13,993 nucleotides of DNA from DASRTE01 sp035316885 (GTDB lineage Bacteria; Actinomycetota; Actinomycetes; Jiangellales; Jiangellaceae). The notes under the pieces were generated by a model. That model did not search any database and was not told where the DNA came from. It saw only the letters and a list, made by a program, of their open reading frames with translations. The translations under genes and the position numbers were made by a program. This document shows, in pieces, positions 1 through 7,706 of the stretch. Location: positions 1 to 13,993 of the forward strand of contig DATHII010000330.1 in assembly GCA_035316885.1 (NCBI GenBank). The letters are read 5' to 3'. The stretch's first letter is position 1. Each line of letters begins with the position of its first letter.

Positions 1-275
1 TATGCCTTTGTGTTTGCGAACATGAACCATTTCCCTTCCGTTTGGAGATCGCTGTGCGCTGCGACACCATGCGTTCCTACATGACCTCCCCGGCCACGAC
101 ACCCCCAAAACTCCTCCCGAGCTGCGCGACGCGGGGCCGGGGCAGCCTTCAGCTCCTCGCCGGCCGTCTAAGCCTTATGACCACTATGACCACCGCCGCG
201 CGTGAAACTCATCGCCGGCGCTGAAGGGTCACAACGGTCGCATAGGGTCAACACGAGACTGAGGGGGAAGGGATC
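1..275. other. upstream region with no convincing gene
   Basis: Short open frames cross this stretch, but none shows protein-like composition, a ribosome binding site or a recognisable family. It presumably carries the promoter of the sigma factor gene at 276. The heptamer AGGGTCA occurs twice as a direct repeat, at 225-231 and 244-250, shortly before the start codon. No clear -35/-10 pair was identified. Confidence 0.5.
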
Positions 276-1274
276 GTGGCCATGGCAGGCAACGCAGACA
301 CCGACTTCCTCCGCCTCGCCGACCCATTCCGGCGTGAGCTGTTCGTGCACTGTTACCGCATGCTCGGCTCGGTGCATGACGCCGAGGACCTCGTACAAGA
401 GACTTATCTGCTCGCATGGCGCTCCTATGACAGGTTCGAGGGACGGTCCTCGCTGCGCACCTGGCTCTACCGGATCGCCACGCGTGCGTGCCTGACCGCG
501 CTCGAAGGACGCAGCCGCCGCCCGCTGCCCACCGGCCTCGGCGGCCCCAGCGCCGATCCCGACGAGAGTCTCGTCGAGCGTCGGGAAGTGGCCTGGCTCG
601 AGCCGGTGCCGGACGCGATGGTCGGCACCGAAGGCGACCCTGCCGCGATCGTCGCCGCACGAGAGAGCATCCGGCTGGCGCTCGTCGCCGCCTTCCAGCA
701 CCTGCCACCCCGGCAACGCGCCGTCCTGATCCTGCGGGACGTCCTGAAGTGGCGTGCCGCCGAGGTCGCCGAGATACTCGACACCACGACCACTGCTGTG
801 AACAGCATGCTGCAGCGCGCTCGAGCCCAGCTCGACCAGGTAGCCCCGAGCGAGGACGACGTGGTCGAACCCACGAACCCGGACCAGCGCGTGCTGCTCG
901 ACCGCTACGTCATGGCATTCGAGGACAAGAACGTCTCCGCCATCGTGGCGCTGCTGACCACGGACGCGGTCTGGGAGATGCCACCCTTCACAACCTGGTA
1001 CCGAGGTCGCGACCACGTCGGCCGCCATCTCGCAACACGATGCCCGGGTGGCCCTGGCGACTTCCGTCTGGTGCCGACCAAGGCGAACGGCCAGCCCGCG
1101 TTCGCGCTGTACCTGCGCGGCGACGACGGCGACTTCCAGCCGTTCACGCTGCAGGTGCTCACCTTCACCTCGGCCGGTATCGCTCACGTCGCCAACTTCT
1201 TCGACCTGCAACTGTTCACGACGTTCGGCCTGCTGAAGGCCCAGCCCGCCCCGCCGCAACTCCTGCCCCGCTGA
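276..1274 (+). CDS. ECF sigma-70 factor with C-terminal SnoaL-like domain
   Basis: The product is 332 aa and should direct RNA polymerase to a small set of promoters. Sigma region 2 spans about residues 15-78 and includes the HDAEDLVQETYLLAW stretch (34-48). Region 4 spans about 130-187, with LPPRQRAVLILRD (143-155) and a helix-turn-helix around 161-183. Residues 205-325 form a SnoaL/NTF2-like domain (for example LLDRYVMAFEDKNV, 207-220). This is the SigG/SigX5-like architecture (TIGR02960 type), in which the fused tail is thought to modulate activity in place of a separate anti-sigma factor. No anti-sigma gene lies next to it. The start is GTG at 276 behind a purine-rich stretch (261-273); ATG at 282 is an equally possible start two codons later. 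The questin-oxidase-like gene begins 21 nt downstream and is probably co-transcribed. The family call is firm; its target promoters are unknown. Confidence 0.93.
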   Translation: MAMAGNADTDFLRLADPFRRELFVHCYRMLGSVHDAEDLVQETYLLAWRSYDRFEGRSSLRTWLYRIATRACLTALEGRSRRPLPTGLGGPSADPDESLVERREVAWLEPVPDAMVGTEGDPAAIVAARESIRLALVAAFQHLPPRQRAVLILRDVLKWRAAEVAEILDTTTTAVNSMLQRARAQLDQVAPSEDDVVEPTNPDQRVLLDRYVMAFEDKNVSAIVALLTTDAVWEMPPFTTWYRGRDHVGRHLATRCPGGPGDFRLVPTKANGQPAFALYLRGDDGDFQPFTLQVLTFTSAGIAHVANFFDLQLFTTFGLLKAQPAPPQLLPR

Positions 1275-1295
1275 CCGGCTCACGAGGAGAGCAGC

Positions 1296-2363
1296 GTGAA
1301 CCAGATTCTGGACGAGGCATACGAACGGCTTCACCTCACCGGGCCGGAGTTCGGCGGCGACGAGGAGGGCAACAACGGGCTCTCGAACCACGGACCGATG
1401 GCCGTCGAGGTCCTGGTCCGGCGTGGCCACGATCTCGACGTGCCCCGGTGGGTCGACGCCTACATACCGCGACTGGAGGAACTTCCCAAGTCCACTGACC
1501 GCATCACCGACGGGACCTGGCTGGACGCGCTGGGAAACGGCCGACGGGTCGGCGACTGGACCGCGTACTTCACCAGCCAGGTTGCCGAGCGTCCATGGCG
1601 CGAGCTGCTCGCGACCTGGTGGCCACGCCTGCTCCCTGGCATCGCGGCCGGCGCCACCCATGGTGTGATCAGGGTCGGCCACGCCGTGCGTACCCTGCAG
1701 AGCGGCAACGAGAGTCCTGCCGCCTTGACCGAACTCGCGCACGGACTGGCCTTCTGGGCGACCCGATCGCGCACCCTCCCCGGTGTCGCCGCCCCGGCGG
1801 GCAGCCTGGATGCCGCAGCCGCGCTCGAGGCGGTGCCTCACCTGCCCGTCCAGCGCGGCGTGATCGCCACGCGCATCCCTCAGCTGGCGGACCTGTCCGG
1901 CTGGTCGGCCTCGCTGACCTCCCTGCGCCCCGCCGCCGACGATGCGGACGTCGAGGCGCGTCTCACCGACCTGATCGACGCCGCGACCGTTCGGTATCTC
2001 GCTCACGGACACGGCAGCCCGGTACTCCTGGTGCACACGGCGACCGCGCCGAACGCCGTACTTAAGACGCTGCCCGCCCTGCCGCGCGAGCTGCGGGCGC
2101 CGAGCCTGTCCGCGGTCTGGTCGGCCAGTGCCGCGATCGTCGCGATGTACGAGCCGGCGGCTGCCGCGCCGCGCGTCGAGTTGCCCGTCGCGCCGGACGT
2201 GGTCGACCCGGCCGCCGAGACCCTGGAACGCGCCGCTACGCACGGCGACGAGCACGTCATCAAGTTCACCGACACAGCGGCCGAGGTCTACGCGCGCACC
2301 CGTAACCCGGACGCCCTGGCGGCCGCCGTGCATGCTTCGCAACTGCTGGATCCTCGCAGCTGA
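1296..2363 (+). CDS. questin oxidase/AflY-like protein (DUF4243)
   Basis: The product is 355 aa. It matches the questin-oxidase-like family, named after a fungal enzyme that opens an anthraquinone ring; bacterial members are mostly uncharacterised. Family-like landmarks are NHGPMAVEVL (31-40), THGVIRVGHAVR (121-132), ELAHGLAFWA (146-155) and DEHVIKF (318-324). The spaced histidines H32, H122, H129, H149 and H320 and Lys323 would suit a metal centre, but that role is inferred. No signal peptide or membrane segment is seen, so it is probably cytoplasmic. The GTG start at 1296 sits 5 nt behind GAGGAGA (1284-1290), a strong ribosome binding site. It follows the sigma factor gene by 21 nt, so the two probably form an operon. 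The substrate in this organism cannot be read from the sequence. Confidence 0.85.
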   Translation: MNQILDEAYERLHLTGPEFGGDEEGNNGLSNHGPMAVEVLVRRGHDLDVPRWVDAYIPRLEELPKSTDRITDGTWLDALGNGRRVGDWTAYFTSQVAERPWRELLATWWPRLLPGIAAGATHGVIRVGHAVRTLQSGNESPAALTELAHGLAFWATRSRTLPGVAAPAGSLDAAAALEAVPHLPVQRGVIATRIPQLADLSGWSASLTSLRPAADDADVEARLTDLIDAATVRYLAHGHGSPVLLVHTATAPNAVLKTLPALPRELRAPSLSAVWSASAAIVAMYEPAAAAPRVELPVAPDVVDPAAETLERAATHGDEHVIKFTDTAAEVYARTRNPDALAAAVHASQLLDPRS

Positions 2364-2414
2364 CGACCGCCTGGACGCCATCGACGCATCGCGTCCTCGT
2401 GGTGTGATGAGTCA

Positions 2415-2813
2415 GTGAGCCGCGCCGTTGAACAGTCCAATCGCCGGATGCTCCGTGCACGCGACACGATGGACCGTACCTACGCGCAGCCGCTCGACGT
2501 CCCCACGCTCGCACGGGTCGCCCTTGTCTCCGAGGCGCACTTCATCCGGACGTTCCGCACGACGTTCGGCGAGACGCCGCACCGCTACCTCCAGCGGCGC
2601 CGGGTCGAACGGGCGATGTTCCTGCTGCGTGAAAGCGGTCGCAGCGTGACGGAGATCTGCCTCGACGTCGGCTTCACCAGCCTGGGGACGTTCAGTCGCA
2701 CGTTCCGCGAGATCGTCGGCGAGGCACCGACCGATTACCGCAAGCGAGGCCCTGTCGCGGCCGCCCCGACCTGCTTCATGAAGGCATGGACCCGACCGAG
2801 CAGTTTCGGATAA
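2415..2813 (+). CDS. AraC-family transcriptional regulator (DNA-binding domain only)
   Basis: The product is 132 aa and is almost entirely an AraC/XylS DNA-binding domain. The first helix-turn-helix lies about 28-50 (DVPTLARVALVSEAHFIRTF) and the second about 77-100 (SVTEICLDVGFTS then LGTFSRTFREI), followed by the typical VGEAPTDYR (101-109). There is no N-terminal ligand or dimerisation domain, so it may act as a monomer or constitutively. The start is GTG at 2415, 51 nt after the questin-oxidase-like gene, with only a weak purine stretch (GATGAG) ahead of it, so the start is uncertain by a few codons. The VOC gene begins 35 nt after its stop. Stand-alone AraC domains next to VOC proteins are common in actinomycetes, and the neighbour is the likely regulatory target, though this is inference. 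Confidence 0.88.
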   Translation: MSRAVEQSNRRMLRARDTMDRTYAQPLDVPTLARVALVSEAHFIRTFRTTFGETPHRYLQRRRVERAMFLLRESGRSVTEICLDVGFTSLGTFSRTFREIVGEAPTDYRKRGPVAAAPTCFMKAWTRPSSFG

Positions 2814-2848
2814 GCACACGCGCACGGACCTCAACTAGCGTCGTCCGC

Positions 2849-3256
2849 ATGTTGAATTCCATCACGCAATCGCAGATCTTCGTGCTCGACCAGGACGAGG
2901 CCCTCGAGTTCTACGTCGGAAAGCTCGGGCTGGAGCTCAACACCGACCAGGACCTGGGCTTCATGCGATGGCTGACCGTCAACGTCCCTGGCGAGCCCGA
3001 CCGCCAGATCCTGCTCGAGGTGCCCGGCCCGCCGGCGATGGACGAGGCGACGGCGGAGCAGGTCCGCGAACTGTTGACGAAGGGCGCCATGGGCGGCTGG
3101 CTCTGCATCGCCACCGACGACGCCCAGAAGACCTACGACACGTTGCTGGCCCGAGGCGTCGAGCTCACCGAGGAGCCGACCGAGCGCCCGTACGGTATCG
3201 ACTTCGGATTGCGCGACCCGTTCGGCAACGCGATCCGGATCGGGCAGCTCAGATGA
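2849..3256 (+). CDS. VOC (glyoxalase/bleomycin-resistance fold) family protein
   Basis: The product is 135 aa. It shows two beta-alpha-beta-beta-beta halves: SQIFVLDQDEALEFYVGKLG (8-27) opens the first, and GGWLCIATDDAQKTYDTLLARG (starting at 82) opens the second. The ending EEPTERPYGIDFGLRDPFGN (108-127) is typical of this subgroup. Proteins of this fold are metal-dependent isomerases, dioxygenases or drug-binding proteins, and the sequence does not decide among them. The last strand ends in IGQ where a metal-binding Glu is often found. The ATG at 2849 is chosen because the residues encoded upstream (from 2786) do not fit the fold and overlap the AraC gene. No Shine-Dalgarno sequence precedes it. 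Its stop overlaps the start of the DUF998 gene by 4 nt (ATGA), indicating translational coupling. Confidence 0.88.
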   Translation: MLNSITQSQIFVLDQDEALEFYVGKLGLELNTDQDLGFMRWLTVNVPGEPDRQILLEVPGPPAMDEATAEQVRELLTKGAMGGWLCIATDDAQKTYDTLLARGVELTEEPTERPYGIDFGLRDPFGNAIRIGQLR

Positions 3257-3930
3257 TCACGACATCCGGCGCCGTTTCATCCGGCACGGCTACGACGGTG
3301 ACCCGAGCGCTGTTGGCCTGCGGCATAGTCGCCGGCCCTCTCTACATCGTCGTTGCCTTGGTGCAAGCACTCACCCGCGACGGCTTCGACCTCACGCGCC
3401 ACGCGGCCAGCCTGCTGAGCAACGGAGACCTGGGCTGGATTCAGATCACCAACTTCGTGGTGACCGGCCTGCTGACCGTCGCATGCGCAGTCGGAATGCG
3501 CCAAGTTCTGCATCCCGGCCGGGGCGGGACCTGGGGACCGTTGCTGGTCGGTAGTTACGGCGTCGGCCTGGTCGCCGCCGGTGTCTTCGTCGCCGATCCG
3601 GCCGAAGGCTTCCCGCCAGGAACCCCGCCGGGCACGCCCGACGCCGTGAGCTGGCACGGCGCCCTGCATTTCGTCGTCGCGGGGATCGCCTTCCTATCGC
3701 TGATCGCGGCCTGCTTCGTGTTCGCCCGTCGGTTCGCCTCTCTCGGGCAGCGGGGATGGGCGGCATACTGCGTGGCGATCGGCGTGATCTTCTTCGCAGC
3801 CTTCGCCGGAGTCGCCTCGGGATCCGGTGACGCGGGGCTCAACGTGGCCTTCGCTGTGGCAGTCGTGCTCGGCTGGACGTGGGTGTCGGTCATCGCGGCG
3901 CGGCTCATGGTGGAGGAGGTCTCGCCATGA
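3253..3930 (+). CDS. DUF998 six-helix membrane protein
   Basis: The product is 225 aa, an integral membrane protein of the DUF998 family, whose function is not established. Six hydrophobic segments are visible at about 19-40, 63-84, 95-113, 136-158, 169-187 and 196-217. Family-typical loops include SLLSNGDLGWIQI (53-65) and ADPAEGFPPGTPPG (114-127). The ATG at 3253 overlaps the stop of the VOC gene (ATGA). The same frame stays open upstream to 2968, but that part is antisense-like sequence inside the VOC gene and does not belong to the protein. The stop in turn overlaps the start of the next gene, so the VOC, DUF998 and YdeI-like genes form a tightly coupled operon. Confidence 0.88.
   Translation: MITTSGAVSSGTATTVTRALLACGIVAGPLYIVVALVQALTRDGFDLTRHAASLLSNGDLGWIQITNFVVTGLLTVACAVGMRQVLHPGRGGTWGPLLVGSYGVGLVAAGVFVADPAEGFPPGTPPGTPDAVSWHGALHFVVAGIAFLSLIAACFVFARRFASLGQRGWAAYCVAIGVIFFAAFAGVASGSGDAGLNVAFAVAVVLGWTWVSVIAARLMVEEVSP
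3912..3919 (+). promoter_or_regulatory. strong Shine-Dalgarno site for the YdeI-like gene
   Basis: GGAGGAGG lies 7 nt ahead of the ATG at 3927 and inside the end of the DUF998 gene. It fixes the start of the broken YdeI-like gene and shows that the gene was once efficiently translated. Confidence 0.7.
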
Positions 3931-4248
3931 GGTTCCGCGCCACGATCAGGCTTGGCGGCAAGACCGCCACCGGCATCCAGGTTCCGGCGGAGATCATAGA
4001 GAGTCTGGGGTCGAGCAGGCGACCACCGGTGCGCGTGACCATCAACGGTCACACCTACCGCAGCACCGTGGCGGTCATGGGCGGGCAGTTCACTCGACGG
4101 TGACGCGGACGCCAAGCGGTTCCTCGACGGGCTGTCCTACAGCCACAAGCGACGCCACGTCTTCGCGATCGAGGACGCGAAGACGGCCGAGCCCCGGCAG
4201 CGCCGCGTCGCGAAGGCGGTCAGCATGCTTCGTGAGGGTCGAACCTAG
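3927..4248 (+). pseudogene. DUF1905/YdeI-like protein, broken by an internal deletion
   Basis: The 5' part (3927 to about 4090) encodes the start of a DUF1905 beta-barrel domain: MRFRATIRLGGKTATGIQVP, then VRVTINGHTYRSTVAVMGG. It runs into a stop at 4101-4103 after 58 residues. From about 4093 a different frame encodes the C-terminal YdeI/OmpD-associated domain: DADAKRFLDGLSYSHKRRHV, then RQRRVAKAVSMLREG, ending with TAG at 4246-4248. Intact proteins of this family (about 150 aa) carry both parts in one frame. Here roughly 40 residues between them are missing and the frame has shifted, with the junction near 4090-4093. The start overlaps the DUF998 stop (ATGA) behind a perfect ribosome binding site, so only the reading frame is ruined. 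A 58-aa product could still be made but would lack most of the fold. Confidence 0.85.
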
Positions 4249-4385
4249 CGCCGATCGGCAACCGAGCGCGGACCAGAACGTCACGGTGGCGCGGCCGTCG
4301 TGGTGGCTATGATGCGACGCACCCGCGGCCGGGCGAGCGCGGCCCTCAGGAGATGCACGGTCCGGCCGAGTAGGGATGAGCGGCG

Positions 4386-6104
4386 ATGACCGAGCCGGCG
4401 TTGCTGGTACTGGATGACGAGCCGGACGACCTTGACCAGCTGCAGCGCACACTTGGCCGCCGGTATGGGCAGGAGTACCTGGTCATATGCGAGGCCTCGG
4501 CGGCTGCGGCTCTGGATCGCCTTGCCCAGTTGGCTGCCGATGGTCGGCCGGTCGCGATCGTGTGCGCTGCGGCGGCGATGATCGACAGCGGTGGTGGTGA
4601 GTTCCTCGCTATGGCCCGCCGCCTCCACCCCGCCGCCAAGCGCGTTCTCACGGTGCCGCGGGGGGGTTCATCGGCGCCCACTCTGCGTGTGCCTGCCTTG
4701 TTGTTGCAGGACCCGTCGGTGGCGCAACCGGTGTTGCGCGCGATGACGCTCGGAGTCGTCGACACCTACCTGCCATCGCCCCATGGCGGCCGGGACGAGG
4801 GGTTTCACCTGGCCATCAGCGAACTGCTCGAGGAGTGGGCACGCGACAGCGCCGAGGACCAGCCGGCCGTGCACATCATCGGGGAGCAGCATTCGGCCCG
4901 CGCGCACGAACTGCGGGATCTCCTGACCCGCAACGGCATCCCCTTCGAGTTCTCCCCCGCGGACTCCGATCGGGGGCGCCTCCTCCTCGAACAGTCCAGG
5001 CACGCCGGCTCCGCACTGCCGGTAGTGATCACCTACACGGGGCACACACTGGCCGACCCGAACGCGGACGAACTCGGCGCAGCCTTCGGGCTGGCCACTC
5101 TGCCGGCTGGAACGGTCGACGTGGCCATCGTGGGCGCGGGTCCCGCCGGGCTTTCCGCCGCCGTCTACACCGCATCCGAGGGTCTGGCCACGCTTCTAAT
5201 CGAGCGTGAGGCCATCGGTGGCCAGGCCGGCAGTAGCTCACTGATCCGCAACTACCTTGGCTTTCCGCGCGGCATCAGCGGCCGGAGCCTGGCCAACAGG
5301 GCGTTCGCCCAGGTGTGGTCATTCGGCGCGGGCACCGTCGTCACCGGGCCGGTCACTGGGCTGCGCCCAGCCGGGTCCGGCTACCTGCTGAGCCTCGCCG
5401 ATGCGTCCGAGGTCACCTGTCGCAGCGTCGTCGTCGCCACCGGCGTCTCCTATCGCAGGCTCGACGCGCCGGGCCTGGCGCCTCTGATCGGTGCCGGTGT
5501 CTACTACGGCGCCGCCGCCTCGGAGGCGCGAGCCATGGCAGGACGGCGGGTATTCATCGCCGGTGGTGCAAACTCCGCCGGCCAAGCCGCGGTCAATCTC
5601 GCCCGACACGCAAGCCAGGTGACGCTCCTGGTGCGCCGCGACTCGGTGGCCGCGACGATGTCCCGGTACCTGATCGACGAGATCGACGGAACGGCAAACA
5701 TCGACATCCGTCACAACACAGAGGTCGTCGGCGCGGAGGGCGATGAGCAGTTGGAAGCCCTGGTACTGCAGGACAACACGACCGGGGTCACCGAGTCCGT
5801 TTCCGGCTCGGCGCTGTTCGTGCTCATCGGGGCAGACCCGCACACGGATTGGCTGCCCGCCGGTGTTCAGCGCGACGACCACGGTTTCCTGCTCACCGGC
5901 AGCGACCTCCGTCGCGTTGACCCGCCTGACGGCTGGCCACTGCAGCGTCCACCGCTCCCGCTCGAGACGAGCCTGCCGGGTGTATTTGCCGCCGGGGATG
6001 TCCGTCAACGCTCCGTCAAACGAGTCGCATCAGCGGTGGGCGAAGGTTCGATCGCCGCCACGCAGGTGACCCAGTACCTGCAAGAGCCCGACCAACCATC
6101 TTGA
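4386..6104 (+). CDS. orphan receiver-like/glutaredoxin-like/thioredoxin-reductase-like FAD protein
   Basis: The product is 572 aa with three parts. Residues 5-135 have the receiver fold, including DDEPDD (10-15). The position of the phosphorylated Asp is Ala62, and that of the conserved Lys is Ser131, so phosphorylation is unlikely. Residues 160-236 look like a glutaredoxin fold without the CxxC pair. Residues 243-570 are a class II thioredoxin-reductase body: FAD site GAGPAG (250-255), NAD(P)H site GGANSAGQ (393-400) and the FAD motif AGD (536-538). The redox CxxC expected near 374-378 reads YGAAA, so it cannot reduce thioredoxin in the usual way. It is a diverged paralogue of the fusion at 11111-12778 but has no kinase next to it. 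ATG at 4386 follows AGGGA (4372-4376). It probably transfers electrons from NAD(P)H to an unknown acceptor. Confidence 0.88.
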   Translation: MTEPALLVLDDEPDDLDQLQRTLGRRYGQEYLVICEASAAAALDRLAQLAADGRPVAIVCAAAAMIDSGGGEFLAMARRLHPAAKRVLTVPRGGSSAPTLRVPALLLQDPSVAQPVLRAMTLGVVDTYLPSPHGGRDEGFHLAISELLEEWARDSAEDQPAVHIIGEQHSARAHELRDLLTRNGIPFEFSPADSDRGRLLLEQSRHAGSALPVVITYTGHTLADPNADELGAAFGLATLPAGTVDVAIVGAGPAGLSAAVYTASEGLATLLIEREAIGGQAGSSSLIRNYLGFPRGISGRSLANRAFAQVWSFGAGTVVTGPVTGLRPAGSGYLLSLADASEVTCRSVVVATGVSYRRLDAPGLAPLIGAGVYYGAAASEARAMAGRRVFIAGGANSAGQAAVNLARHASQVTLLVRRDSVAATMSRYLIDEIDGTANIDIRHNTEVVGAEGDEQLEALVLQDNTTGVTESVSGSALFVLIGADPHTDWLPAGVQRDDHGFLLTGSDLRRVDPPDGWPLQRPPLPLETSLPGVFAAGDVRQRSVKRVASAVGEGSIAATQVTQYLQEPDQPS

Positions 6105-6152
6105 CCGCATGCCACGGGGGGAGTCCGTGCTCCCGCCTGACGGACACGGGGC
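6105..6152. terminator. possible shared terminator between convergent genes
   Basis: The 48-nt gap between the flavoprotein gene and the convergent monooxygenase gene contains overlapping inverted repeats. GTCCGT (6123-6128) pairs with ACGGAC (6140-6145), and GGGAG pairs with CTCCC across the same stretch. There is no T-run, as is common for actinomycete terminators. The assignment rests on location and pairing alone. Confidence 0.35.
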
Positions 6153-7685
6153 TCAGCGCCTGCCTTGCGCCGGTGTCGTGGTCACGTGGTGTGCACTCCT
6201 GGCCGTGGATGCGGGGCCGCACCAGTGGCCGATGGCGGCGAGTTGGTTGGCGCCCGCGGCCTTGTCGCTAGCCCAGGCGACGTAGCCGTCCGGGCGGATC
6301 AGTGTGACCGCGGGCCAGTTCGGCGCGGTGGTGGGCGGCACCGGCATGGCCACCACGCGGTTGGGCCAGCCCTCGGCCACCGCGTCGGCGAGCTGGCCCT
6401 TCACCGTGCGGTCGACCAACGTGAAATGGCCGTGGCGCATCTCCGCGTACAGACGGGACGCGCCGATCGAGACGTCTGGCACGCGTTGGCCGGTCCACGG
6501 GTGTGCCTTCCCGCCGCCGGGCGGCGGATAGGCGATGGAGAGACCGGCCACACGACGGCGCAGCGTGCGCCGCACCGGCGGGAGGGACAGCGCGAACCGC
6601 GCCAGGAATGGGCGCACGGCCCGGACCGCGGCGGGAGCCAGCGTGACGCGCTGCAGGAGGTCAGTCACTTGCAAGGCGGCCCGGCCGACCGGGTGGCGTT
6701 CGCTGTGATAGGAGTCGAGCAGCCATGGCGGCGCCCAGCCGTGCACGGCGGCGGAGAGCTTCCAGCCAAGGTTCATCGCGTCCTGGATGCCCGTGTTCAT
6801 GCCGAGCGCGCCGAGCGGGGAGTGGACGTGGGCGGCGTCGCCGGCGAGGAAGATCCGGTCCACCTGGTAACGGTCGGCCTGGCGCCGTTCGCTGAGGAAG
6901 CGGGTGGACCAGCGCATCTGCCGCATTCCGAAGTCGGTGCCGGCGATCCGGCGCAACGACTGCCGGATCTCCTCCTCGCCGAGCGGCTCCTCGAGCGGCA
7001 TGTGTTCGCGCTCCCGGTCCCAGATGACGGCCCGGTACCAGCCGTCGCCGAACGGGGGCAGCAGTACGATGCCCGCCCTGCCCAGGTACGCGCCGACGGC
7101 AGTCGGAAGGTTCTCGGGAAGGAAGATGTCGGCCAGCATGATGTGTGTGCTGTAGGCCGAGCCGACGAACCCGACCCCCGCCAGGCGCCGCACCGCGCTG
7201 TGGGCACCGTCGCAGCCGACCACGTAGTCCGCCCGTTCGGTTCGGCTGCCCTCGGCTCCGTCTACAACCACGTCGACGCCGGCGTCGTCCTGGCGCAGCC
7301 CGACGACCTGGGCCGCGAGAGCGATCTGCACGCCGAGCACTCTTGCGCGTTCCTCGAGGAGCGCCTCGGTGCGCGCCTGGGCAACGATGAGAACGTACGG
7401 GAAGCGGCTCTCGGGATGGTTGAGGCTCAACCGCAGCGGCCGCCGCCCCAGCTGTGGCCGCACCTCGGGCACGCGAAGGCCCTGCCGGACGAGCTTGTCG
7501 GCCTCGCCGCGCATGTCGAGCAGTTCCAACGTGCGGGCGTGTACCCCGAACGCCCGGGTGAGGTTCGACTCCTGTTCGCGGCGTTCCAGGACCCGGCAGC
7601 GCACCCCGGCCAGCGCCAGCTCGCACGCGAGCATCAACCCGGTCGGGCCCGCGCCAACCACAAGAACGGACGGTGTCTCTGTCAC
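6153..7685 (-). CDS. FAD-dependent aromatic monooxygenase (PgaE/RdmE/PheA type)
   Basis: The product is 510 aa, a flavin hydroxylase of the kind that uses NAD(P)H and O2 to hydroxylate aromatic rings, including polyketide and phenolic substrates. It shows the FAD-binding GAGPTG (11-16), the DG motif GCDGAHSAVR (157-166), the second FAD motif AGDAAHVHSP (281-290), and a C-terminal region (about 390-490) resembling the thioredoxin-like domain of this class. The GTG start (7685-7683) lies just behind GGAGGAGG (7690-7697 on the minus strand). The gene begins 21 nt after the stop of tetR, so the two form an operon and the regulator very likely controls it. The natural substrate, or whether the enzyme inactivates an antibiotic such as rifampicin as some relatives do, cannot be decided from the sequence. 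Confidence 0.9.
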   Translation of the reverse strand: MTETPSVLVVGAGPTGLMLACELALAGVRCRVLERREQESNLTRAFGVHARTLELLDMRGEADKLVRQGLRVPEVRPQLGRRPLRLSLNHPESRFPYVLIVAQARTEALLEERARVLGVQIALAAQVVGLRQDDAGVDVVVDGAEGSRTERADYVVGCDGAHSAVRRLAGVGFVGSAYSTHIMLADIFLPENLPTAVGAYLGRAGIVLLPPFGDGWYRAVIWDREREHMPLEEPLGEEEIRQSLRRIAGTDFGMRQMRWSTRFLSERRQADRYQVDRIFLAGDAAHVHSPLGALGMNTGIQDAMNLGWKLSAAVHGWAPPWLLDSYHSERHPVGRAALQVTDLLQRVTLAPAAVRAVRPFLARFALSLPPVRRTLRRRVAGLSIAYPPPGGGKAHPWTGQRVPDVSIGASRLYAEMRHGHFTLVDRTVKGQLADAVAEGWPNRVVAMPVPPTTAPNWPAVTLIRPDGYVAWASDKAAGANQLAAIGHWCGPASTARSAHHVTTTPAQGRR

Positions 7686-7706
7686 AGCCCCTCCTCCGGC
7701 AGTTGC

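Noticed and set aside
42..224. A 60-codon plus-strand open frame at the window start
   Set aside because: No ribosome binding site, no recognisable protein features and unconvincing codon use.
168..2381. A 737-codon open frame on the minus strand antisense to the sigma factor and questin-oxidase-like genes
   Set aside because: It is a GC-rich shadow: low-complexity Arg/Gly/Val composition, no family match, and it lies opposite two well-supported genes with ribosome binding sites.
2968..3252. N-terminal extension of the DUF998 protein
   Set aside because: The extension is out-of-frame VOC gene sequence; the ATG at 3253 overlapping the VOC stop begins at the first membrane helix.
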